Below, piece after piece: positions 1 to 5,821 of a stretch of DNA of 7,754 nucleotides. The translations under genes were made by a program, and so were the position numbers. Under the pieces are notes generated by a model that saw nothing but the letters and a program-made list of their open reading frames with translations, ran no database searches and was not told where the DNA came from. This stretch comes from Neisseriaceae bacterium (GTDB taxonomy: Bacteria; Pseudomonadota; Gammaproteobacteria; Burkholderiales; UBA11063): NCBI GenBank assembly GCA_947470205.1, contig CANISK010000063.1, positions 1 to 7,754 on the forward strand, written 5' to 3'. Position 1 is the first letter of the stretch, and each line of letters opens with the position of its first letter.

Positions 1-358
1 AATCTACATAAACTTTTTTATATGTTTGCGTTAATTGTGATATCTTATGATTAATATCGGTCAGATTTGTTTTGATTTTGTCTGTTGTATTTGGTAATAA
101 TTGCATTAATGATGGTCGTAATTGTGCATATAAGTCTTTACAGTAATTATAATTATTTTGTGTGGGAAATTTGTCATATTGGTTTAATTCAACGCTTAAC
201 TTGTTGGTAGTATTATTATTAATTGGATCATCTTTGAGAATATTGCTTATATTTTTTATTTGCTGCAATAAAGACTTCATTTCTGTTTTTTGTGACTGAT
301 CATTTTCATTCGTTACATCTTGTGATGGTTGTTGGGTCTTTAGTTTTTGCAGTTCCAT
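1..358 (-). CDS. Hypothetical hydrophilic protein, 5' part only (runs off the left edge)
   Basis: An open frame starts with ATG at 358 and stays open for 119 codons to the window edge, so the C-terminus is missing. The product begins MELQKLKTQQPSQ and is rich in Asn, Gln, Lys and Thr. It has no signal peptide or membrane segment. Two stretches, SLLQQIKNISNILKD (about residues 29-43) and the last visible 20 residues, have heptad-like spacing of Ile/Leu and could form coiled coils. A good Shine-Dalgarno, AAGGA at 369-373, lies 10 nt before the ATG, and a recognisable promoter sits just upstream (397-425). Together these make a real gene likely. I do not recognise the family. A cytoplasmic or peripheral protein is the most that can be inferred. 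The low-complexity N-terminus suggests an accessory or fast-evolving gene. It is divergent from murI, separated by about 470 bp of non-coding DNA. Confidence 0.72.
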   Translation of the reverse strand, partial: MELQKLKTQQPSQDVTNENDQSQKTEMKSLLQQIKNISNILKDDPINNNTTNKLSVELNQYDKFPTQNNYNYCKDLYAQLRPSLMQLLPNTTDKIKTNLTDINHKISQLTQTYKKVYVD

Positions 359-396
359 AATTATCTAATCCTTGTAAAATATTAAATATAGTATTT

Positions 397-425
397 ATTA
401 TACAGCATAGCAAAAAAAAAAACAA
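397..425 (-). promoter_or_regulatory. Promoter of the minus-strand hypothetical gene, with a T11 tract in the spacer
   Basis: On the minus strand a perfect -10 TATAAT (397-402) is preceded, with exactly 17 bp between, by TTGTTT (420-425), which keeps the TTG of a -35 box. The spacer contains most of an 11-nt run of T (plus-strand A at 412-422), followed by GCTATGCTG. The promoter is about 40 nt upstream of the ATG at 358, giving a short leader that contains the Shine-Dalgarno. A 10-bp perfect palindrome, ACAAATTTGT (429-438), lies just upstream of the -35 box and could be an operator, though such palindromes are common in A+T-rich DNA. Confidence 0.6.
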
Positions 426-502
426 TACACAAATTTGTTTCATCTGTAAATCACTTGAAAATGTTAGTATTTTTCAATAAGCAACCATACAATACACTCA
501 TT

Positions 503-674
503 AGACTTCTTGCATAACCTGATAAACTGCAAATTCGATATAAGAAAATTACAACCACAGTCATTGCGAGGCTTGTTTACAATTGCCACACCCTGATAAA
601 TCAGGGTTTGCAATGACTAATTCTGATGGAATCTTATGTGTAATTTGCATTTTATGTGGTTATGCAAGAGGTCT
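503..674. mobile_element. MITE-like non-autonomous element with 17-bp terminal inverted repeats
   Basis: The left end (503-519, AGACTTCTTGCATAACC) and the right end (658-674) are inverted repeats matching at 16 of 17 positions. The inverted symmetry continues inward without gaps: 503-567 and the complement of 610-674 match at about 47 of 65 positions, ending in a perfect 9-bp match AGTCATTGC / GCAATGACT (559-567, 610-618). The 42-bp centre carries a separate hairpin, CCCTGAT-AA-ATCAGGG (591-606). No coding frame lies inside. Two readings of the target duplication are possible: TA on each side (502-503 and 674-675, IS630/mariner-like), or ATTA at 500-503 and 675-678 if the element is 504-674. 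The parent transposase is not in the window. Size, symmetry and lack of a gene fit a miniature inverted-repeat element between two divergent genes. Confidence 0.7.
591..606. repeat. Perfect hairpin at the centre of the MITE-like element
   Basis: CCCTGAT and ATCAGGG form a 7-bp perfect stem with a 2-nt spacer (or 6 bp with a TAAA loop). The flanking bases extend the stem imperfectly. There is no T-run on either strand directly after it, so it is a structural part of the element and not an evident terminator. Confidence 0.6.
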
Positions 675-705
675 ATTATATAAAAAATTCTACTAATATA
701 GTCAA

Positions 706-723
706 ATCATGTATAATCATGAT
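706..723 (+). promoter_or_regulatory. TATAAT flanked by a 6-bp inverted repeat upstream of murI
   Basis: A perfect -10-like TATAAT (712-717) is bracketed by ATCATG (706-711) and CATGAT (718-723), which are exact reverse complements. No good -35 box is found at 16-18 bp. If used, this promoter would give murI a leader of about 105 nt. A second weak candidate is TGGACA (770-775) with TACTAG (793-798) at 17-bp spacing. The symmetric arms over a -10 could be a repressor site, but neither promoter is certain. Confidence 0.35.
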
Positions 724-829
724 AGTAAAAATCATCATAATTGTGAATATAACCTTCGTTTGCAAAACCTGGACATTGTTAAAATAGAAAATTACTAGAT
801 GTATTTTTTGTGGAAATAGAGGTAAGATA

Positions 830-1636
830 TTGAATAAATTTCCCATTGGAGTATTTGATTCTGGTATTGGTGGTCTATCAGTTGTAAAACAAATTATGCA
901 AACCTTACCCAATGAAGATATCATATATTTTGGTGATATAGCCCGTATTCCATATGGCACCAAGTCAACTGCCACTATTCGTGAATTTACTCGTCAAACT
1001 GTATCATTTTTACTGGAAAAAAAGGTAAAAGCATTAGTGATTGCGTGTAATACTATTAGCGCAGTAGCATATGAGACAGTATCGGAATTGGCAGGACAAA
1101 TACCGGTTATAGACGTTATCAGCGGTGGAATAGATGCAATAGTTAATCACAATAAGGTATATAAATCAGTTGGTATAATCGCCACTCCAGTAACTATCAA
1201 ATCAAATGCGTATCAAAACGGCATTCGCAGACATACCAAAACAAATATAAATATTATATCCAAAGCTTGTCCACTTTTTGTCCCATTGATAGAAGAGGGG
1301 TTGTTAGATCATCCAGCTATGAATGCAATTGCTACGGATTACTTAGAAATATTCAATCAAAACAAAATAGATGCACTTATATTGGGCTGTACGCATTATC
1401 CAATGATAACCAACGTAATACAAAATACCATACACTATAAACTAGACATCATAGACCCAGCAATAAACACAAGTCACATATTACGTCACAAATTAACATC
1501 TTTAAATTTACTTCACCCTAAAACACACACTCCCCATTACACATTTTATATTACAGACAACTTAGATAAATTTATTAAATTAGGTGAAATGTTTTTAAAT
1601 ATAGCATTGCCCAACACTCATTTGGTTACTATCTAA
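830..1636 (+). CDS. murI: Glutamate racemase MurI
   Basis: This 268-aa protein interconverts L- and D-glutamate in the cytoplasm without a cofactor, supplying D-Glu for peptidoglycan stem peptides. The family motifs are all present: FDSGIGGLSV at the N-terminus with the conserved Asp at residue 10, the first catalytic cysteine in ACNT (Cys73), the PLFVPLIEEG segment (about 148-157), and the second catalytic cysteine in GCTHYP (Cys187, followed by Thr188-His189). The length matches the usual 260-285 aa, so the gene looks complete and functional. The start is TTG at 830. No in-frame ATG lies just upstream, the N-terminus matches the family start, and AGAGG (818-822) is a well-placed ribosome site 7 nt before it. 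A TTG start may keep expression low, which is inference. The gene stands alone on the plus strand, between the MITE-like element and a convergent lipoprotein gene. Confidence 0.96.
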   Translation: MNKFPIGVFDSGIGGLSVVKQIMQTLPNEDIIYFGDIARIPYGTKSTATIREFTRQTVSFLLEKKVKALVIACNTISAVAYETVSELAGQIPVIDVISGGIDAIVNHNKVYKSVGIIATPVTIKSNAYQNGIRRHTKTNINIISKACPLFVPLIEEGLLDHPAMNAIATDYLEIFNQNKIDALILGCTHYPMITNVIQNTIHYKLDIIDPAINTSHILRHKLTSLNLLHPKTHTPHYTFYITDNLDKFIKLGEMFLNIALPNTHLVTI

Positions 1637-1696
1637 CCCAGAATCTTTTTTTGCATCTAACTTGCGTTATTAATTAAATTAACATTTCAAATACTA

Positions 1697-1738
1697 AAAA
1701 TGAAAATTGCCACGTCCAAATGAATGAAACGTGGCAAT
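1697..1738 (-). terminator. Rho-independent terminator of the lipoprotein gene
   Basis: ATTGCCACGT (1706-1715) and ACGTGGCAAT (1729-1738) form a perfect 10-bp stem with a 13-nt loop. On the minus strand the stem is followed by TTTCATTTTT (1696-1705), a typical U-rich tail. It begins 27 nt after the lipoprotein stop codon. It lies between two convergent genes. The plus-strand side has only AAAAATAATTTT after the stem, so it is a poorer terminator for murI, although the hairpin may still block antisense read-through. Confidence 0.85.
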
Positions 1739-1764
1739 AAAAATAATTTTACTGTTTTTGCTTG

Positions 1765-3327
1765 TTATTTGGTATTCATATTAGCAACTAACAATATATT
1801 ATATGAACGATCGACCGGTTGCGCTGCATTTATTTCGCCATTTTCACCTTCCAAATTAAACACGCCACCATCAAATCTGTAATTCTTGATCCAAAATCTT
1901 GCAAATATGTTCTCTGCAACTGAAAAACCAACTTGGTTTAGCCATGTATTGAAGTTCGCAGCATATCCATTTTGCTCTGCATACATTCCCAACGCACCCA
2001 AAGTTCCACCCATGAGTGAGCTATCTACTCTCTCACCCGAATGTGCCACATTGCCAATATCTGGTAACTGCCAGTTATTTAATCCGCAGTGTTTAGTTAG
2101 ATTAAATTTTGATAATTCATTGTTGCCAGATTTTGTACAATGATCACCGATACACCAATTACTCCAACTGCCTCTTATTTGCTGATTATACCAGATCAAT
2201 CCACTACCATCATTTTGTATTAAACATCCACATGCATTGCCTCCATCTGCTTTACATGAAAATGGTGATTTTTCTATATACAAAACATATCGCACATCTG
2301 GACTTCTGACTGCTTTAACTTCATATGTTTTTGTGAGGTTACTAAAATTTTGCCCTGTCACCTTGGATTTTATCTGTTGAGTATAAGCCTGTGTCCATAA
2401 TTCTGCTGTTGGGGTTGATAGTTCAAACTGAACTTTTAATGTTGCCCCTGTTGTTATTATTGAATATTGTTGTGGGGTGGTTGAATTTACATATATTCGA
2501 TGTGTTTCATTGTTGATTTCACCGTTCGCCACGCTACCATCATCAAACAATATGCCAAAACTTTTAAATGACGGACTGGTTAGTTTTTTTAATGTCATAG
2601 TATAAGTGTGTCCGTTTTTGTGGATTAGTCTGTCCATGAATGAGAATACCTTATATGTAACTTTATTCTCTGTATCAAAAACAACCACGTCTCCGTTATT
2701 TACAGCAGCTTGTGATAATTTACCATCAGTGACCGTATAAACTGCCGCACCTGTGTTGTGTGTAAAGTTTACCTTTAAGTTGTTTGTAGCTACAACAGTA
2801 TCTGGAATATCAAGAGTTATATTATCTCCATCAATACTACCTTCATATGATTGAGAGGTATCATCACCATTAATCACGCCATATTTAATGAAATCATTAC
2901 CGAGATATTTATTGCTTGCAGTTACTGTGTATTTGGTCTCTATGCCATATTTTGAAATCACTGTATATACCACTGGTGATTCAAAAACCTGTGTAGTTTC
3001 TCCAGATGTTTGGAGCTGACTTTCTACAAATACCTGTGCATTTGCTGGGCTGGTTGTGAATGTTGCCTTGATTGGCAGTTGGAGATTTATAGCGCTACTT
3101 TCTGGGAACTCAACTAAAATTGTACCGTCCCTAATATCTCCTGATACTGGCGTGCCATTACTATCTGGCAGTGAAAATTTTATAATTTGTGCCACTTCTG
3201 GTATTGTTGGTTCTGGTGTTGGAGTTGGTGTAGAACTGCTAGAACCACTACCCTCACAGGCTGACAATCCAAACATAATAAAAACAATTAATATCCAATG
3301 TAGATATTTTTGAAGATGATGTTTCAT
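1765..3327 (-). CDS. Putative outer-membrane lipoprotein with beta-sandwich repeats and a DUF1566/Lcl_C-like C-terminal domain
   Basis: The 520-aa product starts with a lipoprotein signal peptide: a basic/His N-terminus, hydrophobic residues 11-23, and lipobox LSAC with the acylated cysteine at 24. Glu at the next position is not the Asp inner-membrane retention signal, so outer-membrane placement is inferred. A Ser/Thr/Pro linker (about 26-41) follows. Residues about 48-137, 145-245 and 254-338 look like three diverged copies of an approximately 90-100-residue beta-sandwich unit (I..F.L, G.I..., hydrophobic strand, closing Y.V.A); they resemble DUF5018-type Ig-like domains. Residues about 350-520 contain GLIWYNQQ (376-383), a cysteine cluster (358, 366, 368, 392, 397, 414) and NWQLPDIGNV (418-427), matching the G-L-x-W and W-x-LP pattern of DUF1566/Lcl_C. 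AAGGA (3336-3340) lies 8 nt before the ATG. It is monocistronic with its own terminator. The function is unknown; surface adhesion or ligand binding is a guess from the architecture. Confidence 0.85.
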   Translation of the reverse strand: MKHHLQKYLHWILIVFIMFGLSACEGSGSSSSTPTPTPEPTIPEVAQIIKFSLPDSNGTPVSGDIRDGTILVEFPESSAINLQLPIKATFTTSPANAQVFVESQLQTSGETTQVFESPVVYTVISKYGIETKYTVTASNKYLGNDFIKYGVINGDDTSQSYEGSIDGDNITLDIPDTVVATNNLKVNFTHNTGAAVYTVTDGKLSQAAVNNGDVVVFDTENKVTYKVFSFMDRLIHKNGHTYTMTLKKLTSPSFKSFGILFDDGSVANGEINNETHRIYVNSTTPQQYSIITTGATLKVQFELSTPTAELWTQAYTQQIKSKVTGQNFSNLTKTYEVKAVRSPDVRYVLYIEKSPFSCKADGGNACGCLIQNDGSGLIWYNQQIRGSWSNWCIGDHCTKSGNNELSKFNLTKHCGLNNWQLPDIGNVAHSGERVDSSLMGGTLGALGMYAEQNGYAANFNTWLNQVGFSVAENIFARFWIKNYRFDGGVFNLEGENGEINAAQPVDRSYNILLVANMNTK

Positions 3328-3432
3328 TGATATGATCCTTGCAAAAAAATAATAAAATAATTTTAACTTGAGATCATGAATGGAAGAACGTGCTTATGGT
3401 GCAAGTAATCGAACATGTCCAAGTACAAATAT

Positions 3433-3446
3433 AGATTAACTAATCT
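3433..3446. promoter_or_regulatory. 14-bp palindrome in the lipoprotein leader
   Basis: AGATTA-AC-TAATCT is a perfect 6-bp inverted repeat with a 2-bp centre, about 105 bp before the lipoprotein start. It lies downstream of the candidate extended -10 at 3504-3512, so it could be an operator or a small leader structure. A neighbouring hairpin, TATATGC / GCATATA (about 3451-3476), lies between the two. The function is inferred only from position. Confidence 0.3.
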
Positions 3447-3503
3447 TTATATATGCTATTGTTTGAAATGCATATACTTCGACTATACAACTAACTTTAT
3501 AAA

Positions 3504-3512
3504 ATTATACCA
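3504..3512 (-). promoter_or_regulatory. Candidate extended -10 promoter for the lipoprotein gene
   Basis: The minus strand reads TGG-TATAAT, a perfect -10 with the TGn extension. No convincing -35 is seen at 17 bp, which extended -10 promoters tolerate. Transcription would start near 3497, leaving a leader of about 170 nt before the ATG at 3327. A closer alternative is TGGACA with CATAAG at 17-bp spacing on the minus strand (between about 3394 and 3422). Confidence 0.4.
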
Positions 3513-3553
3513 CATTTTAACTTATAAAATGAATAAAAAATCTTCACCAGAAG

Positions 3554-3707
3554 GTATAATGCGAATTAAGAGCCAAAAATCCTGTCATTCCTAACTTGAT
3601 TGGGAATCCATGTTTTTATGCTTATACTGGATTCTCGCTATCAGAGAGAATGACAATTAACGTATTGCTTTGATTTGATTTATTTTAGCTCTTAATTGGC
3701 ATTATAC
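3554..3707. mobile_element. MITE-like element with 25-bp terminal inverted repeats enclosing a REP-like palindrome
   Basis: The left end (3554-3578, starting GTATAATGCGAATTAAGAGC) and the right end (3683-3707) are inverted repeats matching at 23 of 25 positions. Inside lies a second inverted repeat of 28-nt arms (3583-3610 and 3628-3655) whose outer parts TGTCATTC and AATCCA match exactly while their middles differ. Each arm can fold as its own small hairpin (ATTCC/GGAAT and ATTCTC/GAGAAT). There is no open frame and no clear target-site duplication. It occupies most of the 3' flank of recG. Palindromes beginning TGTCATTC and closing with AATCCA are a familiar type of interspersed repeat in proteobacterial genomes. 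The outer repeats suggest a transposon-like unit. No parent transposase is visible. Confidence 0.68.
3583..3655. repeat. REP/BIME-like paired palindrome inside the 3554-3707 element
   Basis: Two 28-nt arms in inverted orientation are separated by 17 nt. The arms match at 17 of 28 positions, concentrated at the ends (TGTCATTC, AATCCA). The unmatched middles are internally self-complementary, so this is a pair of small hairpins and not one long stem. The core sits 4 nt from the left outer repeat and 27 nt from the right one, so it is off-centre. Confidence 0.6.
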
Positions 3708-3732
3708 GTGAGGCATTTGATTTTTAACGTAG

Positions 3733-5805
3733 TTATACATTTAGATAATATTCAGATGATTTATGCCATAATTTTGTGTATTTTTTACAAAGATCTTGTT
3801 GCGATTCATCTAAAATTGCCAATATATCTCGTGCGATAGAAAAAAGATGAGTATCTGTATCTAAATTTGCAAACTGTAAATTTCGCAGTCCACTTTGTTT
3901 ATCTCCCATTATTTCACCATAACCCCTAATCTTCATATCCTCTTCAGCTATTTTAAACCCGTCGGTATATTGAGTAATCACGTGTAGACGTTTTTTAGCC
4001 AGTTGACTTAGTGGATTTTGATATAAAAATATGCAAGTGCTATCTAATGCACCACGCCCAACTCTTCCTCGTAACTGGTGCAATTGAGCCAAACCCATGC
4101 GTTCACTATGCTCTATAACCATAATTGTTGCATTTGGTACATCCAAACCCACTTCAATTACTGTGGTTGCAACAAGGATTTGAATTTCATTGTTTAAAAA
4201 TTGCTTCATGAGAATATTTTTATCTTTGGATTTTAATTTACCATGGATAAGTCCAATTCTTACCTTTGGCAGTGCTAATGTAAGGTAATTATACGCACTG
4301 GTTACATTTTCCAAGTCAAGAGTTTCAGACTCCTCAATAAGTGGACACACCCAATATACTTGCTCAGAGTTTGCATGAATTTTATTCATAATAAAATTTA
4401 CCACCTCATTTCTACGATTATTATTTATAAGAATGGACTTGATCGGTCGGCGATTTGGTGGGAGGTCTTCTATGGTTGATACATCTAAGTCCGTATAATA
4501 ACTCATAGCTAAAGTGCGAGGAATGGGGGTGGCACTACTCATTAATTGATGTGGGTGATTGGTTTTATTGTGCAACTTTAAACGTTGCTTCACTCCAAAG
4601 CGATGCTGTTCGTCCACTATAATCAACCTTAAATCTTTAAATATTACCACATCCTCCAGAACCGCATGAGTGCCTATAATAATATGTGCTGTACCGTCTT
4701 TTATTTGGTTATATATGGTAGCTTTTTCTGATTTGAGAGTGCTACTTGTGATATAGGCTATATTTACATTTATATACTTAAAAAATGATTTTATTTTATT
4801 ATAATGTTGTTCAGCGAGTATTTCTGTAGGCACTAATATACAAGCTTGATAAGAGTTTAGTATAACCGGTAATATGCTAAGTGCCATCACTACAGTTTTA
4901 CCACATCCCACATCTCCTTGTAAAAGACGGTTCATCTGTTTGGTAGATTGTAGATCTTTATAAATATCTTGCAATGCTTTTGTTTGTCCTGTTGTCAGTT
5001 GAAACGGTAGATTTTTGATAAATTTAGTGATTTCCTGATGTAGAATCTGAATCGGTAATGTGCCTACTTGGTGTTTATTTTGATAAATATTTTTCATAAC
5101 AAATTGTTGCACCATAATTTCATCTAATTTTAATCGCTCCATTGCTTTTATGTGGATATTAGTGTGAAATTTTTCTGGGCGTAATTGATGTAAGGTGATT
5201 ATTGCTTCATACATAGACATTAAATTATATTTTTGGATGTGCTCTTTAGGTAATATTTCTATAATATCTGTTGCGGTAATTTGATTAAGTAATTTGGTGA
5301 TAATTTTTGTGATATCAAGATTTGTGATACCTTTTGTACAGCTATATATTGGGGTGAAGGTGTCTTTTAATAAACCACATGTGTCATCTGTAACGGTCTG
5401 TTGATTTGAAAAAGACGATATCGATTTGATTTTTGGGTGAATTATAGTTTTTTCACCAATATAGTTTAACTTCACCTCTCCAAATGCTTGGATTAGTTTG
5501 CCTATTTTAAACTGGGTGGTATAATTTGAGTAAAAATTAAAAAACAGTAGGGTTATACAATCTTCTCCATCAGTTATCTTTACCTCTAACTGTTGTTTGG
5601 TTTTTCTTTGAATAATGTTGACACTTTGAATTGCACCTTCTATCACGCCAGATACACCACAATTTATTTCCGATATTTTATATAATTTAGTTAAATCTTC
5701 ATAACGAATAGGAATATGAAGTAACAAATCCCAATTAATATGCAGATTTAATTCATGCAATTTATGTTTAATTTTATCTGAAGTGGTGATATTATTTTCA
5801 AGCAT
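3733..5805 (-). CDS. recG: ATP-dependent DNA helicase RecG
   Basis: RecG is a double-stranded DNA translocase that regresses stalled forks and migrates branched recombination intermediates. Numbering is from a possible TTG start at 5820. An N-terminal wedge/OB region (about 30-150) includes LLLHIPIRYED, ITDGEDCITLLFFNFY and AFGEVK. The helicase core has Walker A GDVGCGKT (302-309), DEQH (403-406), SATPIPRT (429-436), and motifs V/VI from ATTVIEVGLDVPNA through QLRGRVGRG (551-590). The C-terminal TRG translocation motif is at about 631-644, with RGYGEIMGDKQSG where many homologues have RGPGE. Full length is 690-695 aa against about 693 in E. coli. I prefer ATG at 5805 (MLENNITTSD); the TTG at 5820 would add five residues one base after the uvrA stop. 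Neither start has a clear Shine-Dalgarno, so translation probably depends on coupling to uvrA. Confidence 0.96.
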   Translation of the reverse strand: MLENNITTSDKIKHKLHELNLHINWDLLLHIPIRYEDLTKLYKISEINCGVSGVIEGAIQSVNIIQRKTKQQLEVKITDGEDCITLLFFNFYSNYTTQFKIGKLIQAFGEVKLNYIGEKTIIHPKIKSISSFSNQQTVTDDTCGLLKDTFTPIYSCTKGITNLDITKIITKLLNQITATDIIEILPKEHIQKYNLMSMYEAIITLHQLRPEKFHTNIHIKAMERLKLDEIMVQQFVMKNIYQNKHQVGTLPIQILHQEITKFIKNLPFQLTTGQTKALQDIYKDLQSTKQMNRLLQGDVGCGKTVVMALSILPVILNSYQACILVPTEILAEQHYNKIKSFFKYINVNIAYITSSTLKSEKATIYNQIKDGTAHIIIGTHAVLEDVVIFKDLRLIIVDEQHRFGVKQRLKLHNKTNHPHQLMSSATPIPRTLAMSYYTDLDVSTIEDLPPNRRPIKSILINNNRRNEVVNFIMNKIHANSEQVYWVCPLIEESETLDLENVTSAYNYLTLALPKVRIGLIHGKLKSKDKNILMKQFLNNEIQILVATTVIEVGLDVPNATIMVIEHSERMGLAQLHQLRGRVGRGALDSTCIFLYQNPLSQLAKKRLHVITQYTDGFKIAEEDMKIRGYGEIMGDKQSGLRNLQFANLDTDTHLFSIARDILAILDESQQDLCKKYTKLWHKSSEYYLNV

Positions 5806-5821
5806 ATGGCAGTAAGACAAT

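Noticed and set aside
455..477. Hairpin TTGAAAAT / ATTTTTCAA between the hypothetical gene and the MITE-like element
   Set aside because: The stem is A+T-only apart from one G-C pair and has a bulge, with no U-tail logic; it is expected by chance in this base composition.
503..674. Remnant of a full insertion sequence with transposase
   Set aside because: The element is only 172 bp, symmetric throughout, and no transposase-like peptide can be read in any frame, so a MITE-like unit is the better description.
676..975. Minus-strand open frame of 99 codons overlapping the murI start
   Set aside because: It runs antisense into the conserved N-terminal codons of murI, has a low-complexity hydrophobic C-terminal part translated from A+T-rich upstream DNA, and lacks a family match. 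It is a shadow of murI and its flank.
1637..1705. A separate forward terminator for murI
   Set aside because: A T7 run follows the stop codon closely, but I find no stable stem before it. Only the 1706-1738 hairpin is convincing, and its U-tail is on the minus strand.
1886..2309. Two plus-strand open frames inside the lipoprotein gene
   Set aside because: They are antisense to a well-supported 520-aa gene with signal peptide and ribosome site, and have no ribosome site or motif of their own.
3056..3313. Plus-strand open frame antisense to the lipoprotein N-terminal region
   Set aside because: It is the complement of the Ser/Thr/Pro linker and signal-peptide codons; the Gly/Val run is a translation artefact of the repeat-like linker DNA.
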